A stretch of 64,000 nucleotides of DNA from Diphasiastrum complanatum (Eukaryota; Streptophyta; Lycopodiopsida; Lycopodiales; Lycopodiaceae). Under the pieces are notes generated by a model. That model saw only the letters and a list, made by a program, of their open reading frames with translations, was not told the DNA's origin and did no database searches. Positions 25,960-36,890 of the stretch are shown here, in pieces. Numbering within the stretch: position 1 is the stretch's first letter; each line of letters opens with the position of its first letter. Position numbers and translations under genes: made by a program. Where the stretch lies: positions 98,317-162,316 of the forward strand of contig MU831572.1 in the NCBI GenBank assembly GCA_029204225.1. Direction: 5' to 3'.

Positions 25960-27990
25960 CAATTTGATCACACCAAAAGAGTAATTGAGTAGTCAACAAT
26001 GGCATGTCATGTCTACGACCCAAGGTACTTTTATTTTCTTTTCGAACCATATTAGACAACTTTCTCCTCTTTAAAGATAAACTTATTATTTTATCATGTT
26101 CAGTGTGCAAGAGTAATTGAGCATAGCTACATGTGAGATGAAGGAAGAAGATACTAGGGCACAAATTTTTTTGGGAGATGCTCAATGCAATCATGGAGCG
26201 TGATGGCCACAACAATGCTGACTTTTGTGGGTCCATGACAGGCGAGGCTGAGATAAACTAGAGGGCACTTAGAACAGTGTACAATGGGGGTGCAGACAAT
26301 GTCATGAGTGGTCATAAGAGGTCATGCCTATTTCATTGGGAACAAAGCCTCGTGAGACACACCAATGCATATGTTCCCAAGGAACAAATGGCTCAACACA
26401 AGATATTATGCAAAAATTGGAGGGCTGCCGCAACCAGGGAAGAAGCATTGGAACATTACAAGTTAATTAGGCAATGGTGGAGGACAACAAAAGTGAAGGA
26501 GTCTGATATCCTAGCTTTGGATAGATGGTTGAGCTAGTGGAAAGTCATAATAGCTCATTGGGACGATTTCATGGTGGTAGTAAGTTTTTTCCACACTCTT
26601 CAATAGCAAATATGATTTGCTTTTATCATTTTTAATTGTTTTTGTTATTAGATACTGAGATATTTGTTATTTGCATTCGTAAGGTGTTGGATAGCAATGC
26701 TGCTGCAAATACTCCACGAACCAATTTATCCGAATCCAAACATGGCAGCTGGCTTGCTGGAGAGGGGCAAAAAGATAAGGTTTCCTTGTATGATGCAATT
26801 GTATTTGATATGGCAAATGCTCTTTTTCAAAGTGCAAAACAACATGCATATATTATGGAAAAACATTTGGGTACTGGACCAAGCTTGAAGAATTTACTTG
26901 AAAGAAGCTCATCAAAGACTTCATTCAATCCAACGACGATGTCACAGACAGTTCACAAAGTTGTCACAGGCACTCCAATGTACCACAATCGAACCAACTT
27001 GGAGGGTGAGAGAGAGACCATGCAACAGAAGAGGAGGCCTTCCTTGGTTGTGGACATAGATGATGATAGTAGTCACAGACCAGAATTCATTCAAGTTACC
27101 AAGGAACGCAAGGAAAGGGGTCACCCTAAAAAACTTATATTTCAAGTAGATGGAAATGCACCTGGACAAGGTATAGAGGTACCTCAGACCTAAGGGGCTC
27201 TCCCTCAAATGGGTGACTTTGTTTTCTAAGACAGGCAAGAGGTGGTGGAACGCATTGTACATGACACATTTTGGGCAATTAGGAGAACTAACATTGGTAG
27301 TCATGTGAAGTGCTCTCATGTGAAGTCCCAGCAAATGATCTGGTCTTGCAATAGTGATTGCACCCATACTTGGAACCCAAAGAAGAACATCAATCCCACA
27401 CCAGCAAAACTGCCAAGCATCTGGCATGTTGCTGAAGGAACAAAATTGGTGCAATCAAAGGTGGACATGTTGACTACAACATAATTTCAGTTAGAAGTGA
27501 AGGCTGCTAGTGTGAGTAATGTTGCCAATGTTTCTGGCCCCAAACAAGGGGCAGGTCACAACAAAGCAGATCACTCCAAAACCCGTGACAACAAACGACC
27601 AAGGCATAGGACAAAAATATCAAAAATGGCACAAGCACGTATAGAAAAAGCCCTATTCTTGAATGGTTCTGTGCTAACAGAGAAAGTAGTACTGCAGTCA
27701 CAACATGAGATTTTTGAAATCAAGACTGAGTCTTCTCTGCAAACGGGGATTCATTATGATGTCCATATACATGCCAATCCATCATGTACTTGTCTAGATT
27801 TCCAAAAAAGAGCGGCTGGAAGAAAGTCATATACTGTCTGCAAGCATATATATTTCATTATTTTAAGGATTTTGGGATTCGGTCAACTAAGCAACATGTT
27901 TATTCATCAAGCCAGTCTGAGCGAAGCCAACGACTTTCAAGCACTCACTCATGGGAGAACTTATCCATGAATGCAATAGTTATTGTTTTT
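25960..27990 (+). pseudogene. MULE transposase with SWIM zinc finger (broken)
   Basis: The relic begins near STMACHVYDPRYF (about 25995), has an intron-like GTACTTTTATT...TGTTCAG gap (about 26022-26100), and continues as FFWEMLNAIMERDGHNNADF. It then has SCLFHWEQSLVRHTNAYV; CLFH fits the CxxH motif of Mutator-type DDE domains. It goes on with WWRTTKVKESDILALDRWLS and TNLSESKHGSWLAGEGQ. Near 27785 a SWIM zinc finger is clear: CTCLDF followed by CKH (CxC...CxH), usual in MULE transposases. Stops at about 26250, 26537, 27190, 27226 and 27482 and one frame change break it. The strand is that of the element. Confidence 0.75.
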
Positions 27991-28738
27991 AGATGAGGGC
28001 CAAATGGCAAAATCGAGTAGCCACATTACAATGCGTGAGTAGGGATTGAAATGGAAAAAACAATTGTCATTATGAATATGAAAGTTTGGCAAATTTATTT
28101 CCATTAGATAGCTTGCACAGTCCGTTCAATAGTATGTCTGTCACCCCTATGCGGTGCTTTTATTCGAGTTGGCAAGTCTAGTTAGTATGGAATTGTACTT
28201 TCTTCCTATTACGTAGTAGTTTTGTATTGCCAACAATCATTTCTTGTAAACATATGCAAAGGTGACGGTGGGTTCACTTGGACCCATGATTGTTGTATTG
28301 GTAGTTTAACGTACATGTCATGTTTTTTAGTGTTAATGGCTATTGTAATGGGTGAAATGTTGAAATAATTGCAAGATGTTGTAATGTGTGACATTTAGAA
28401 ATATAAAACCCTCGATCTAAACTCAAAAAGGCTCGGTTTGGAAAGCCCACCATCAGTAGTCAAGTCATATCATCTAAGCAACAACCAGACAACCAACTAA
28501 GCAACCCCAATGTACCAACATACCAACTCAGCGATTGATCCACAACCTGAGTCATTTAATATAATCATATAGTACTATCCACAACATTAAGGTTAAATGG
28601 CTATGCCATATTGTGTGGAGACAGTGAAAATCAGTAGTCTTTACTTGTATATTACTTTGGGTAAAAAGCAATACTAGAAAAAGCTCGCTTCGAACACAAA
28701 AAAGCTCTCTGCAAAAAGCTCACCAAAAAATTACACCC

Positions 28739-28747
28739 GAATTAGTG
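28739..28747 (+). repeat. 9-bp target site duplication, right
   Basis: GAATTAGTG, one base different from the left copy GAATTGGTG at 24593-24601. Confidence 0.85.
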
Positions 28748-30122
28748 GACTTCAACGACTTTGCACCACCAGCTATTCCTGAAGGAACTCCCATTCCAGT
28801 GGTGGCTTATCAAACGTTGGCCCAAAAGTTGAAAGCCACAACGGAGCAACACACAAAATTACAATAATCATACCTTGCTTCCGTCAAGGCCCTGAACCAG
28901 CACATTGCCACCTTGGAAGAACGGCTAAAGACAGTTGTCCAGTCAACGTCGTCTGTTTATGCAGAGCACACCCAGTTCCATGATTCCGGGCACCACTTTG
29001 ATGGACCAGATGGTGGAGATGGAGCAGGATTCCAGCAGCCTCCTCCTGCTACTCAAGGCTCCTCCTTTCAAGGCCAACCCCTGGGGCAAGGAGCTCAAGC
29101 ACCAACCAATCCATCAAGCTCTGGTGGTACCAGCTCCCAACATTATCTTTTTTCTTCCACTGCTTCTAACCCTCTTGACACCACTAACCCCCCATTTATC
29201 CAACGTCAATTTTCTCCCGAGTCACAAAGAATTGTTGACGCTAATCCTTCCCCTCCTCTCTCTCCTGAACCTGATCCCCAAATTTAACACGAGATTGCCT
29301 CTGAAGCACCAACCATTCGGCACAGAATCACGCCCATAGAACCAAACAAGGAGTTGCACGCCTCTCAAGAGTTTGCCAAGAAAATTCCAACGACAAAAGA
29401 GCGAGGTGGCTACATATTGCCAGATTTGGACCAGTGTCAAACACATAAAGAAGCAGTCAAACTCCTGGATCCACAACCTCTCTGGCGCCATCAGCTCTTC
29501 CTACAAAGTAAGACCTCGATGGCACGGTATATCGAAGCTCCCTCCTATATGCGCACAAATCCTTAATACTGTCCAGTAGCGAGGCGAGAACCGATTCTTG
29601 CCACCAAGGTCAAGAATAGGATATTTTGGCCCAAGCTCATTGGCGTCGATACCGGCAACTTAGCCGAAGACATGGTCACCAACTGTCGTGTATTCTACTA
29701 GAAGCACCATGGCAACCCTAATCGCGACGTCAGATATTTTGCGGACAATTGCGGCCTGGTAGCATTTCTGGCAGAACTCAAGGGTTTTTGGGATCGAGGG
29801 CTACTCCCAATAGCCCTTGATATCAATAAACTACTGCGAACACAAGAAGACCACATCAGCGTAGCAAGGCTTTACTATCGCGCTGCACTCACTTCAGCTC
29901 TGCACGTTGATATGGTGGAGCTATGGAAAACCCACAACTTTCTACAAGGTATGCTCCATTATTACAAACCAATGCCCTTCCTGAACAAACTACGGTGGCA
30001 AATGATGGAGGGCATCAGCACCACAATCTACCACTCCCGACAGCAACAAGTCTCGCCTCCAAGAAGCACAGAAGATTCAGGAAGAAAAGGCTTCGATTGG
30101 TGTGGGACCACCAATCCAATAA
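28748..30122 (+). pseudogene. Extra ORF, copy 2, C-terminal part
   Basis: This resumes the frame interrupted by the MULE (DFNDFAPPAIPEGT). It carries the rest of the coiled coil, the low-complexity part (QQPPPATQGSSFQGQP) and the conserved C-terminal domain (YILPDLDQCQTHKEAVKLLD, SKTSMARYIEAPSYMRTNP, VDTGNLAEDMVTNCRVFY, VDMVELWKTHNFLQGMLHYY). Stops at 28865, 29285, 29564 and about 29699 interrupt it. As in copy 1 the frame ends ...VGPPIQ with a TAA (30120-30122) at the polypurine tract. The C-terminal domain is much better conserved between copies than the Pro-rich part, which suggests past selection on it. Confidence 0.65.
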
Positions 30123-30131
30123 GGCGGGGGA
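30121..30131 (+). promoter_or_regulatory. Polypurine tract, copy 2
   Basis: AAGGCGGGGGA lies 3 bp before the LTR; one substitution (C) relative to copy 1. Confidence 0.7.
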
Positions 30132-30134
30132 TAA

Positions 30135-30917
30135 TTTTAGCATCTGTGTTAACATGGAAAAAAATAAAAAAGAAGAAGAAGAAATAAATAAAACTCTATG
30201 GCATGTGTTTTGTAAGTCCACGTACGAGTCGCCATGGCATGTGTTTCGTAAGCCCATGAGTAGAAGCTTAAAAAAATAACAAAATAGCTTAAACTTAGAT
30301 TTGGAACTTAGACTTAGGAAACTTAAGATTAAAAATATTTTGTCTCAAGTTTTCCTAAGTTAAGAAATTTGAAGTTCTAAATCCTAAGTTAGAAGTTCTA
30401 GAAAGGCTAGAAATAGATTAGTCCCATAAGTTAGTGGATACTTATGGAAGACCCTCCTTGCCATAAAAGGAGAGGTATTTGCCTTGTGAATAACACTTTT
30501 GAGATTAAGCTATTCAGTTCTCTATTTTGGAGATTATCTCTCTATTTCACTTGTGTTCCCTTTGGGAAAGTGCATAGCTTGAGGGAAGGTGCCATCGGTT
30601 TATATTGTGGCATGTATTATTTTGGTTGATTATTAGTTAGCCGCAATCTTTTATTTCCATTCCCATTGGGAGTTAATTTAGGATTTAGTTAACCACCTTG
30701 CTAGTTGGGTAAGCCTTAGTGAGGTCTTGTTATTTGTCAATTTTAGATAGTTCATTCCGTTCTAAGCACTAGTTGGGTAAGCCTTGGTGCTTTCATCATT
30801 GTTCTTTATCTCCGCATCTCTGTTTGAAACTTGGTATGAACTTAGAAAGTGGACGAACCTCCCTATGCTACACTGCATCATAAGTAGATCTAGAACAAAC
30901 AAGATTTACTTCCAACA
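30135..30917 (+). repeat. 3' LTR, gypsy-type copy 2
   Basis: It aligns with 18069-18720 and ends TTCCAACA (783 bp). The first dinucleotide is TT instead of TG. It includes a segment at about 30655-30830, with GTTGGGTAAGCCTT twice (about 30704 and 30773), that copy 1 lacks. Confidence 0.8.
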
Positions 30918-31300
30918 TTGATAATGAATCTAAAGTGTTCAAGTAGAATTTCGTTGTGCATTAAGACCAGCTCTTGTGTGATATAACTCAAGCTCCAATT
31001 GTAATTAACTTCATTTTACCTTATATTACATAGTTCCAAATATGAAAGTTTTAGATCATGTGCCTACCTCAAACAGTGTTCGAGATTGTGTGAAACATAG
31101 TACACCAAGAAGAATTTCAAACCTAGCCAAACTGATATCTAAAATATAGATGGTCACGATGTGTGATTGAGTTGCTCGGAGGTGCTATAATATATGGTGT
31201 CTGATGACATAAAGAGTCCTAGGATATATCGTGTCATTAAGTTGTCCTGAATATAGACGTGAATAAATTTAAAGGCCTATAAAATTATGTCAGAAAAATA
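30918..31300. other. No gene recognised
   Basis: AT-rich flank of the LTR without supported frames. Confidence 0.4.
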
Positions 31301-31309
31301 TAATCTGGT

Positions 31310-31768
31310 CTAACTCGAGCATTGCTCTTGTAGAGCCTTGAAGATCGAGCAGTACTCTACTTAGAGCAGATTTCACTACCTGTTACTACTGATGCTGCTA
31401 ATGCTATTATGATAGAGACAGAAATGATTGATGGATCCACCAATACTCTAGTTAGAGCAGATTTTTGCTCGATTTTTAATATCCGAAATACACAGGAGTT
31501 TAGGGCATATTGATATGGGCTAGGCTTTGAATTGCCAAGATCTAATACACATGAGTTTAGGCTGGGCAAAATTTGCATCTAACTCGAGCAGTGCTCGAGT
31601 TAGACCAGATTTAAGCTGGGCTTTTATCACGAGAATGCAGAAGTCTATTAAGCTACTCAATCAAACCAAAATCTTTGAGGCATATTAACTAGCAACATAA
31701 TGGTATTTGCACACATGAGTTTTGGATGGACAAATATTTGCATCTAACTCGAGCAGTGCTCAAGTTAG
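31310..31768. repeat. Dispersed palindromes in a degenerate direct repeat
   Basis: At 31579-31603 the 12-base arm CTAACTCGAGCA is followed by one base and its exact complement. At 31744-31768 the same unit recurs with one mismatch; decayed copies start at about 31310, 31345 and 31438. The context (ACACATGAGTTT...TTGCATCTAACTCGAGC) also repeats, about 165 bp apart. Confidence 0.7.
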
Positions 31769-31816
31769 AGTTAGAAATACTAAGCTCAATTGTGATTGTA
31801 GTTGACATTTATGTAT

Positions 31817-32178
31817 TGTTTCAAATTGGTAGGCTTTAGTTAAGAAGCTAGCCCAGGGGCATGTCCCAGGACAATAACGGGAGTTTACTTGTATATAGGC
31901 TAAAATGCCACGTAGAGGCCAATAATGAATTTCGTGCATTTATTAGGTCTATGCCCCGTGGTGTCCCCATGCAAAGGGGACCTTTCCTTGTATATGTATC
32001 AGTCTCTTTATAATAAAGATGCTTTTGCTTTGTGAGCTCTTTTGCTTTATGTGAGCTCCTCCGTCACTCTGTTACTTGTGGATGTTGTTCATGGTTTCAA
32101 TGGTTGGCAATCAGTCAGTGATTGCATCTCTAATCTGCACTCTCCACTAGATTAGAATTTCCGCATAGAATGTTAACT
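31817..32178 (+). repeat. copia-type LTR (start uncertain)
   Basis: The stretch ends at AATGTTAACT directly before a perfect primer binding site. It contains TATA-like TGTATATAGGC (about 31892) and a polyadenylation-like AATAAAG (about 32011). The start near TGTTTCAAATTGG is a guess. No gag or pol of this element is recognised downstream. Confidence 0.55.
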
Positions 32179-32190
32179 TGGTATCAGAGC
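32179..32190 (+). promoter_or_regulatory. Primer binding site, initiator-Met tRNA
   Basis: TGGTATCAGAGC, exact copy of the site used by copia elements, at the border of the LTR-like stretch. Confidence 0.85.
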
Positions 32191-33262
32191 CCTCAAGCTG
32201 TGGAGGAACATGCACAATCGAAGCTCTTGGAAGACTCGATTCCATCGATGGTAGCATCAGAACCGAGCAACAGTAAGGACGCCGTACGGGGTACAGGATG
32301 GTCCGGGGTGATCGGTGACGCAAAGCCCTTTTATTCAGTGCATAGAAGCCAATTCGTAGAATCAAAGTAAAAGAAAATTTCATAGAAAACAGGCTATGAG
32401 GCAGCTGACAAAAAAAAGTGCTCATAATGGAGGCAATTCTCAATGAATTGTGGAGCGGTTTGTTGCAAACAAGGATTGGGACAGGTTGCTGGACAACCAG
32501 GGTAGCTGTGAAGATTCAATTCTCTGGAATTGATCAGAAGGCAGTTCCAAAGATATGCAACAAAGCTTAGTCTTTGCAGACCGGGGTTTACAGAGCAAAA
32601 AGGTTGGATCTTTCTCTATAGGAAGTTGTTTTGCTATTGTAAGAAGATACAGAGGGTGCTGGAGCAGCTAGGTGATGACCGCAAGAAGCCATGCTTTTGC
32701 TTTTGCAATCTAAATGCTGCAATCATCAATAGTAAATCTCGAAGGACAGGCTAGGTTTTGAATTGTAGGCTTGTAGCAGGTACAACTGCTCTCTAGTACT
32801 ATCTCGTATAGACATAACTTACTGATCTTATCCTCAATCAAGGCACATCATGAGTGATAATGAGTAATTCCTTGAGCTTAGGTGATAAATGCCTATCTTG
32901 AGTGCAAAAGTCACATGTACATTGTATTGTGAGCTTATAAATCTGGTGTCAAATTACTTCAATTTCAATTTTTTAGCTTACTCCATTTTTAAAAAAAAAT
33001 AGGACTTTTAAGTATTGGTCTTTTATTTAGACAGTTGACTTTCATTATTGTGATAGTTTGGATGTACTACTAGCATAATTGTAGGAGTTGCAAGCAAATT
33101 TTGGTAGTATGCATTAATGAATCATAGTTTTTATATCAACTAGCTTGTCACTGAAATATATGGGCCTGCTGCGCTCTTACAGAAAATAGATTTTTTACTA
33201 TTGCAGGCCTGAAGCTTCTTGTTGCTTCAATATTGTCTCTATAGTCAGTTATTGTTGGAGGT
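32191..33262. other. No gene recognised
   Basis: Probably decayed leader of the copia element followed by unassigned AT-rich sequence. Frames of up to 74 codons match nothing known. Confidence 0.4.
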
Positions 33263-35682
33263 GTGAATATTTCACAAATTAGAAAACTCCTTGCATTGTA
33301 CTCACAAGATTCAATGGAAACTTCCAAAGATGTCAGTGAAACAAGTGAAAAATGTGTAATTAAATACACTAAGAGAAAACAATCTAGCATTCTTGTAATG
33401 TTTGGAGCTAACAAAAAAAAGCACACCGAGAAATATGGTTGTGATGGGTGCAACGAGGAGGAAATCGTTGATGCAGAACAAGAAAAGATTCAATCAGCCA
33501 ACCTCCAAAAAAATCTAGAAGCTCTTAGAATTGCAGAAGCTTGTAGCATGTGGCAAGATCGATGGATCATCGATTACCTGTGGCTAGAGTTCAACAAAGA
33601 ATTAGGAAGGGTGTACTGTAAAGTATGCAAGCAACAACCAAACCGTTTCAAAAATGTATTTGGAACTTTGGGGAGCACTAACATTCGTGCTAGTGCATGG
33701 TTGGATCATGGTAGGTCCAAAGTCCATAGAGATATATATAGAGATCAGATTGAAGTAGAGAAAACAACAATACAAGAAGCGAATGCTACTATTCGCGGCA
33801 GAAAAGAAGAGGCATTGTGGGCCTTGTTTAAGGTGGCATATTTTATTGCAAAAGAGGATCTTCCCTACACCAAGTTCCAATCTGAACTATGTTTGTTACG
33901 ATCCCTTGGATTGAAAACAATGACAAAAAGTCTCTATCAACATGATAAGGCTTGTGCTAAATTTATAAAATACATTGCTGAATCATTACGAGAAAGTATT
34001 TTGGAAAAAGTAAAGCAAAGTCCTTTCTTTGGATTAATGGTGGATGAGTCCACGGACATATCCGACAAGAAGTCCTTGATTATGTATTTGTCTTACATTG
34101 AAAACTTCAATCCTGTAACTTCTTATTTCTGTCTTATTTCTTTAGAAAATGAGAATGTCGAATCAATTTACGATGCAATCATGGCTGTTTTTCGTGACTC
34201 AAACCTAAATATTAGGAAGTTCGTAGGGTTTGGATCTGATGGAGCAAGTGTCATGATAGGGTCAAACATGGGAGTTGTGACGAGGCTAAAAAAATCATGC
34301 CCTTTTCTATCAAGTATACATTGCATCACTCATCGGTGCAATTTAGCATGTTCAGTTTCAGCCTCCAAATTGTCGTATTCCAAGTTTTTTGATTCACTAG
34401 TTAATGCAACAGTTTCTTTCTTTGCCAATAGTTGCAAGAGGCAATCTCTTTTGCGGTCGTTATAAGAAGAAATGGCAAGTGATATATTGAAGTTCAATAG
34501 GACTAATGCCACAAGATGGTTGAGTCGTCACAATGCGATAAAACACATATGTGATGTTCTGCAACCTGTGATTCATGCTATAAAAAGTGAATTTAACAAA
34601 ATGTCAAGGGAAAAGTCAAGTTCGCAAAAAGATATTGTTTTCATCGACGAGGATGCCCAAGATGTTGTTGAAGATGATTTGGAAGTAGCCTTGGCATCTA
34701 CAAGGAAGTCGAAGAAGGCAGTTCAGGCTGCTGCAACCAAAAAGCTTCTAAAAAGGTTATGCGACTTCAAATGTATATACGTTCTACATTTTCTAGCGGA
34801 CATACTTAAAAAGTTGTCAATTTTGAGTTTGATATTTCAACATGACTATGTGGAAGTTGGAGCAATCTTAGGAATTGTTTCTAATAAAATTGCTTTGATT
34901 GAGGACGAGTTTACCCTCCTACAAATCTGAATGCTGGAACATATGATAGTATGCAATCTTACCAGACTATGGACCTGAAAATCGGTATATCCGAAGGTTA
35001 CAAAATTTCCTGCAAGGGAATATGTATTATGATATAGAAATCAATAGGTCTGTTGTGGGTGATGACTTAGAAGAGGCGATTGAGTTCCAAAAGTCCTTTT
35101 CTCGTGCTATAGTTGAGAGTTTGTTAGATCAGTTCCAAGATAAAGGCCATTTGAGTTCTTTCAAGGCACTATCTCCTACCGACATACCAAGATGCATGAG
35201 AGAAATGAAAGATTATGGTTATCAAGAGATCAATTCCCTTGGTGATTTTTATGGGATTTCAAAAGTTGATGCGGCTGAAAATGTGATTCCTCCACTCATC
35301 AATATTGAAGAGGTGAGCCATGAATATAAAGCATTCAAAATTCAAGCCACAACTGAATGGAGTGGCCGATCGTTTCGTGATACATCAGCCATCATTGGCT
35401 CCAATCAGCAGTTGCATGAGAAATATAAAGGATTGTACACATTGATGTGCATCGCACTTGTGCAGTGTACCAATTCGGCTGCTTGTGAAAGAGGCTTCAG
35501 CAGACTCAATCTAATCAAAGACAAAAAGAAATAAGATTAATTTTGCGGATGCCTTAATGTGTATTTCCATTGAGGGAAGCAATGACCTAGATTCATTGGA
35601 CTTTTCAAATGCAATCAACTCTTGGACGAGATCGGCTGAGTATAGGCACATTTTTTCGAACTCAAATGATAAGTTGATGTAA
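33263..35682 (+). pseudogene. hAT superfamily transposase (ZNF862-like), few breaks
   Basis: About 806 codons. Near residue 95 a TTF/BED-like zinc region (WIIDYLWLEF, VYCKVCKQQ, ASAWLDHGRSKVHRD) would bind DNA. The DDE-type core follows with LMVDESTDISDKKSLIMYLS (first Asp), FVGFGSDGASVMIGSNMG (second Asp) and SIHCITHRCNLAC. The C-terminal hAT dimerisation motif is CTNSAACERGFSRLNLIK, with the catalytic Glu in ERGFS. Breaks: a TAA at 34463-34465 in frame, a TGA at 34928 with a frameshift before 35022, and a 1-bp shift near 35525, after which the frame runs to TAA at 35680. Terminal inverted repeats and 8-bp duplications were not found. hAT proteins of this ZNF862-like type are known mainly from animals, so its presence in a plant is of note. 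Confidence 0.85.
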
Positions 35683-36382
35683 AGTTTGTTGTCTTCATTT
35701 TGGTAAGTTATGAATTTATATACTTTTTCAATCTTATCCTTTTTATTTCTGTTTTCATTGGTTAACATATGTATCATGATCTATTGTGCTAATTGATGAT
35801 CTTATATGCTTTCCTAAACGTTGTATCAAAATTTTCCTGATAAATTTAAAAAAGAATTTCAGATGTTTGTGAAGCATACTGCAATTGAGGTAGTGCGATG
35901 TGTTTTTATAAGTATTTCAAATACTTATAGATCTTCATATCTTCTCATAATCAACAAGCATAATCACCATGAGGAATGTGCTATAGAAAGATATTGAATT
36001 GATTCCATTGCATAGGTCTGGAACAAGAAGACAATCTCAGTAGATCAGAACAAGCTCATTGCTTGTTACTTTAATTTGAAAAGGCTGTCTATTTTATGTT
36101 TCGGCCTAAAACAAATTCCAGTTAGGTAGTTCAGTGTTTTATACAAGATCTAGAAAGGTTGTTTTTGGTCATGTTGTAAAAATGAGCTCTTTTTCCTTAT
36201 AGTGATTTTGTTTGCTGCAGCCTGATTTGTGTGGTTTCAATATATATTTTAGATCTGATTTGTCTTGCTATTAGATCCTCAAATGCTTTACATGTTGATT
36301 CAAACTCATGCACTTGTTTGTGTATCAAGTTGATGTGAATAGACATATTGACAAGCTAAATGCAGCCATACTTTTGAATATC
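35683..36382. other. No gene recognised
   Basis: AT-rich sequence downstream of the hAT gene, probably its 3' flank. Confidence 0.4.
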
Positions 36383-36890
36383 ATTGTAATGATTCGAAGC
36401 AGTATCTCAGCCGACAATCTTCTTTTTTGGTAAGTTCCTAGCCTCTTGTTCGATTTTTCTGCAAGCTTTATTAACTTGAATGAGACTGTTTTACACTTAG
36501 TATTATGTCCATGCTGGTGGCTTCGTATCTATCGTTAGTAGCTTGACAACATGTATTCTCATGTCAATGCATAATTTTGTATGTTTCCATAATGATTTCA
36601 AGCACTATCTCTTGCAGACGTTTGTTGACTCCCTCGTATTGAGCAGATGTTTTAGAGTTGATTATACATTGTATGTTTGATGTTTTAATGCTAAAATGTG
36701 GGTATAAGCTAATGTGCCTTTTATGTGACAAGAATGTATTAAGTTGATGTAGAGTTGATGTGACAAAAATCTGGCCAATACAGATAGAATTTTGCATGTT
36801 CATACAATGGTTCAAAGCACCATTTCAGCTGACAATGTACTTTTTTGGTGAGTTTTCAGGCTTTTGTGAGATTTTTTTGTAAGCTTTAGA
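36383..36890. repeat. Three diverged direct repeats, about 208-bp spacing
   Basis: Similar segments start at 36383 (CATTGTAATGATTCGAAGCA), 36589 (CCATAATGATTTCAAGCAC) and 36798 (CATACAATGGTTCAAAGCAC). Units one and three also share CTTTTTTGG and TGTAAGCTTTA further on. The spacing is 206 and 209 bp. Confidence 0.6.

Larger units (their letters stand above)
24602..28738 (+). mobile_element. Mutator-like element carrying a captured gene fragment (Pack-MULE)
   Basis: Terminal inverted repeats align without gaps. From offset 10, 31 positions (24612-24642 against the complement of the right end) differ at only three sites; the core is GAGCTTTTTGC. The first ten bases are less alike. 9-bp target duplications flank it. 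Inside are a fragment of a glycyl-tRNA synthetase gene (25260-25752) and a broken MULE transposase (25960-27990). It is inserted in the extra frame of gypsy-type copy 2, so it is younger than that element. Pack-MULEs often lack transposase; this one has both cargo and a transposase relic. Confidence 0.85.
20930..30917 (+). mobile_element. Gypsy-type LTR element, copy 2, split by a MULE
   Basis: The order on the plus strand is pol remnant (to 22264), leader with TATA box, extra reading frame (22814-24601 and 28748-30122), polypurine tract and 3' LTR (30135-30917). The 4,137-bp MULE at 24602-28738 interrupts the extra frame. Gag, the 5' LTR, RNase H and most of integrase are gone. That the pol remnant belongs to the same element is inferred from order and strand; a deletion junction lies near 22264. 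Confidence 0.65.
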
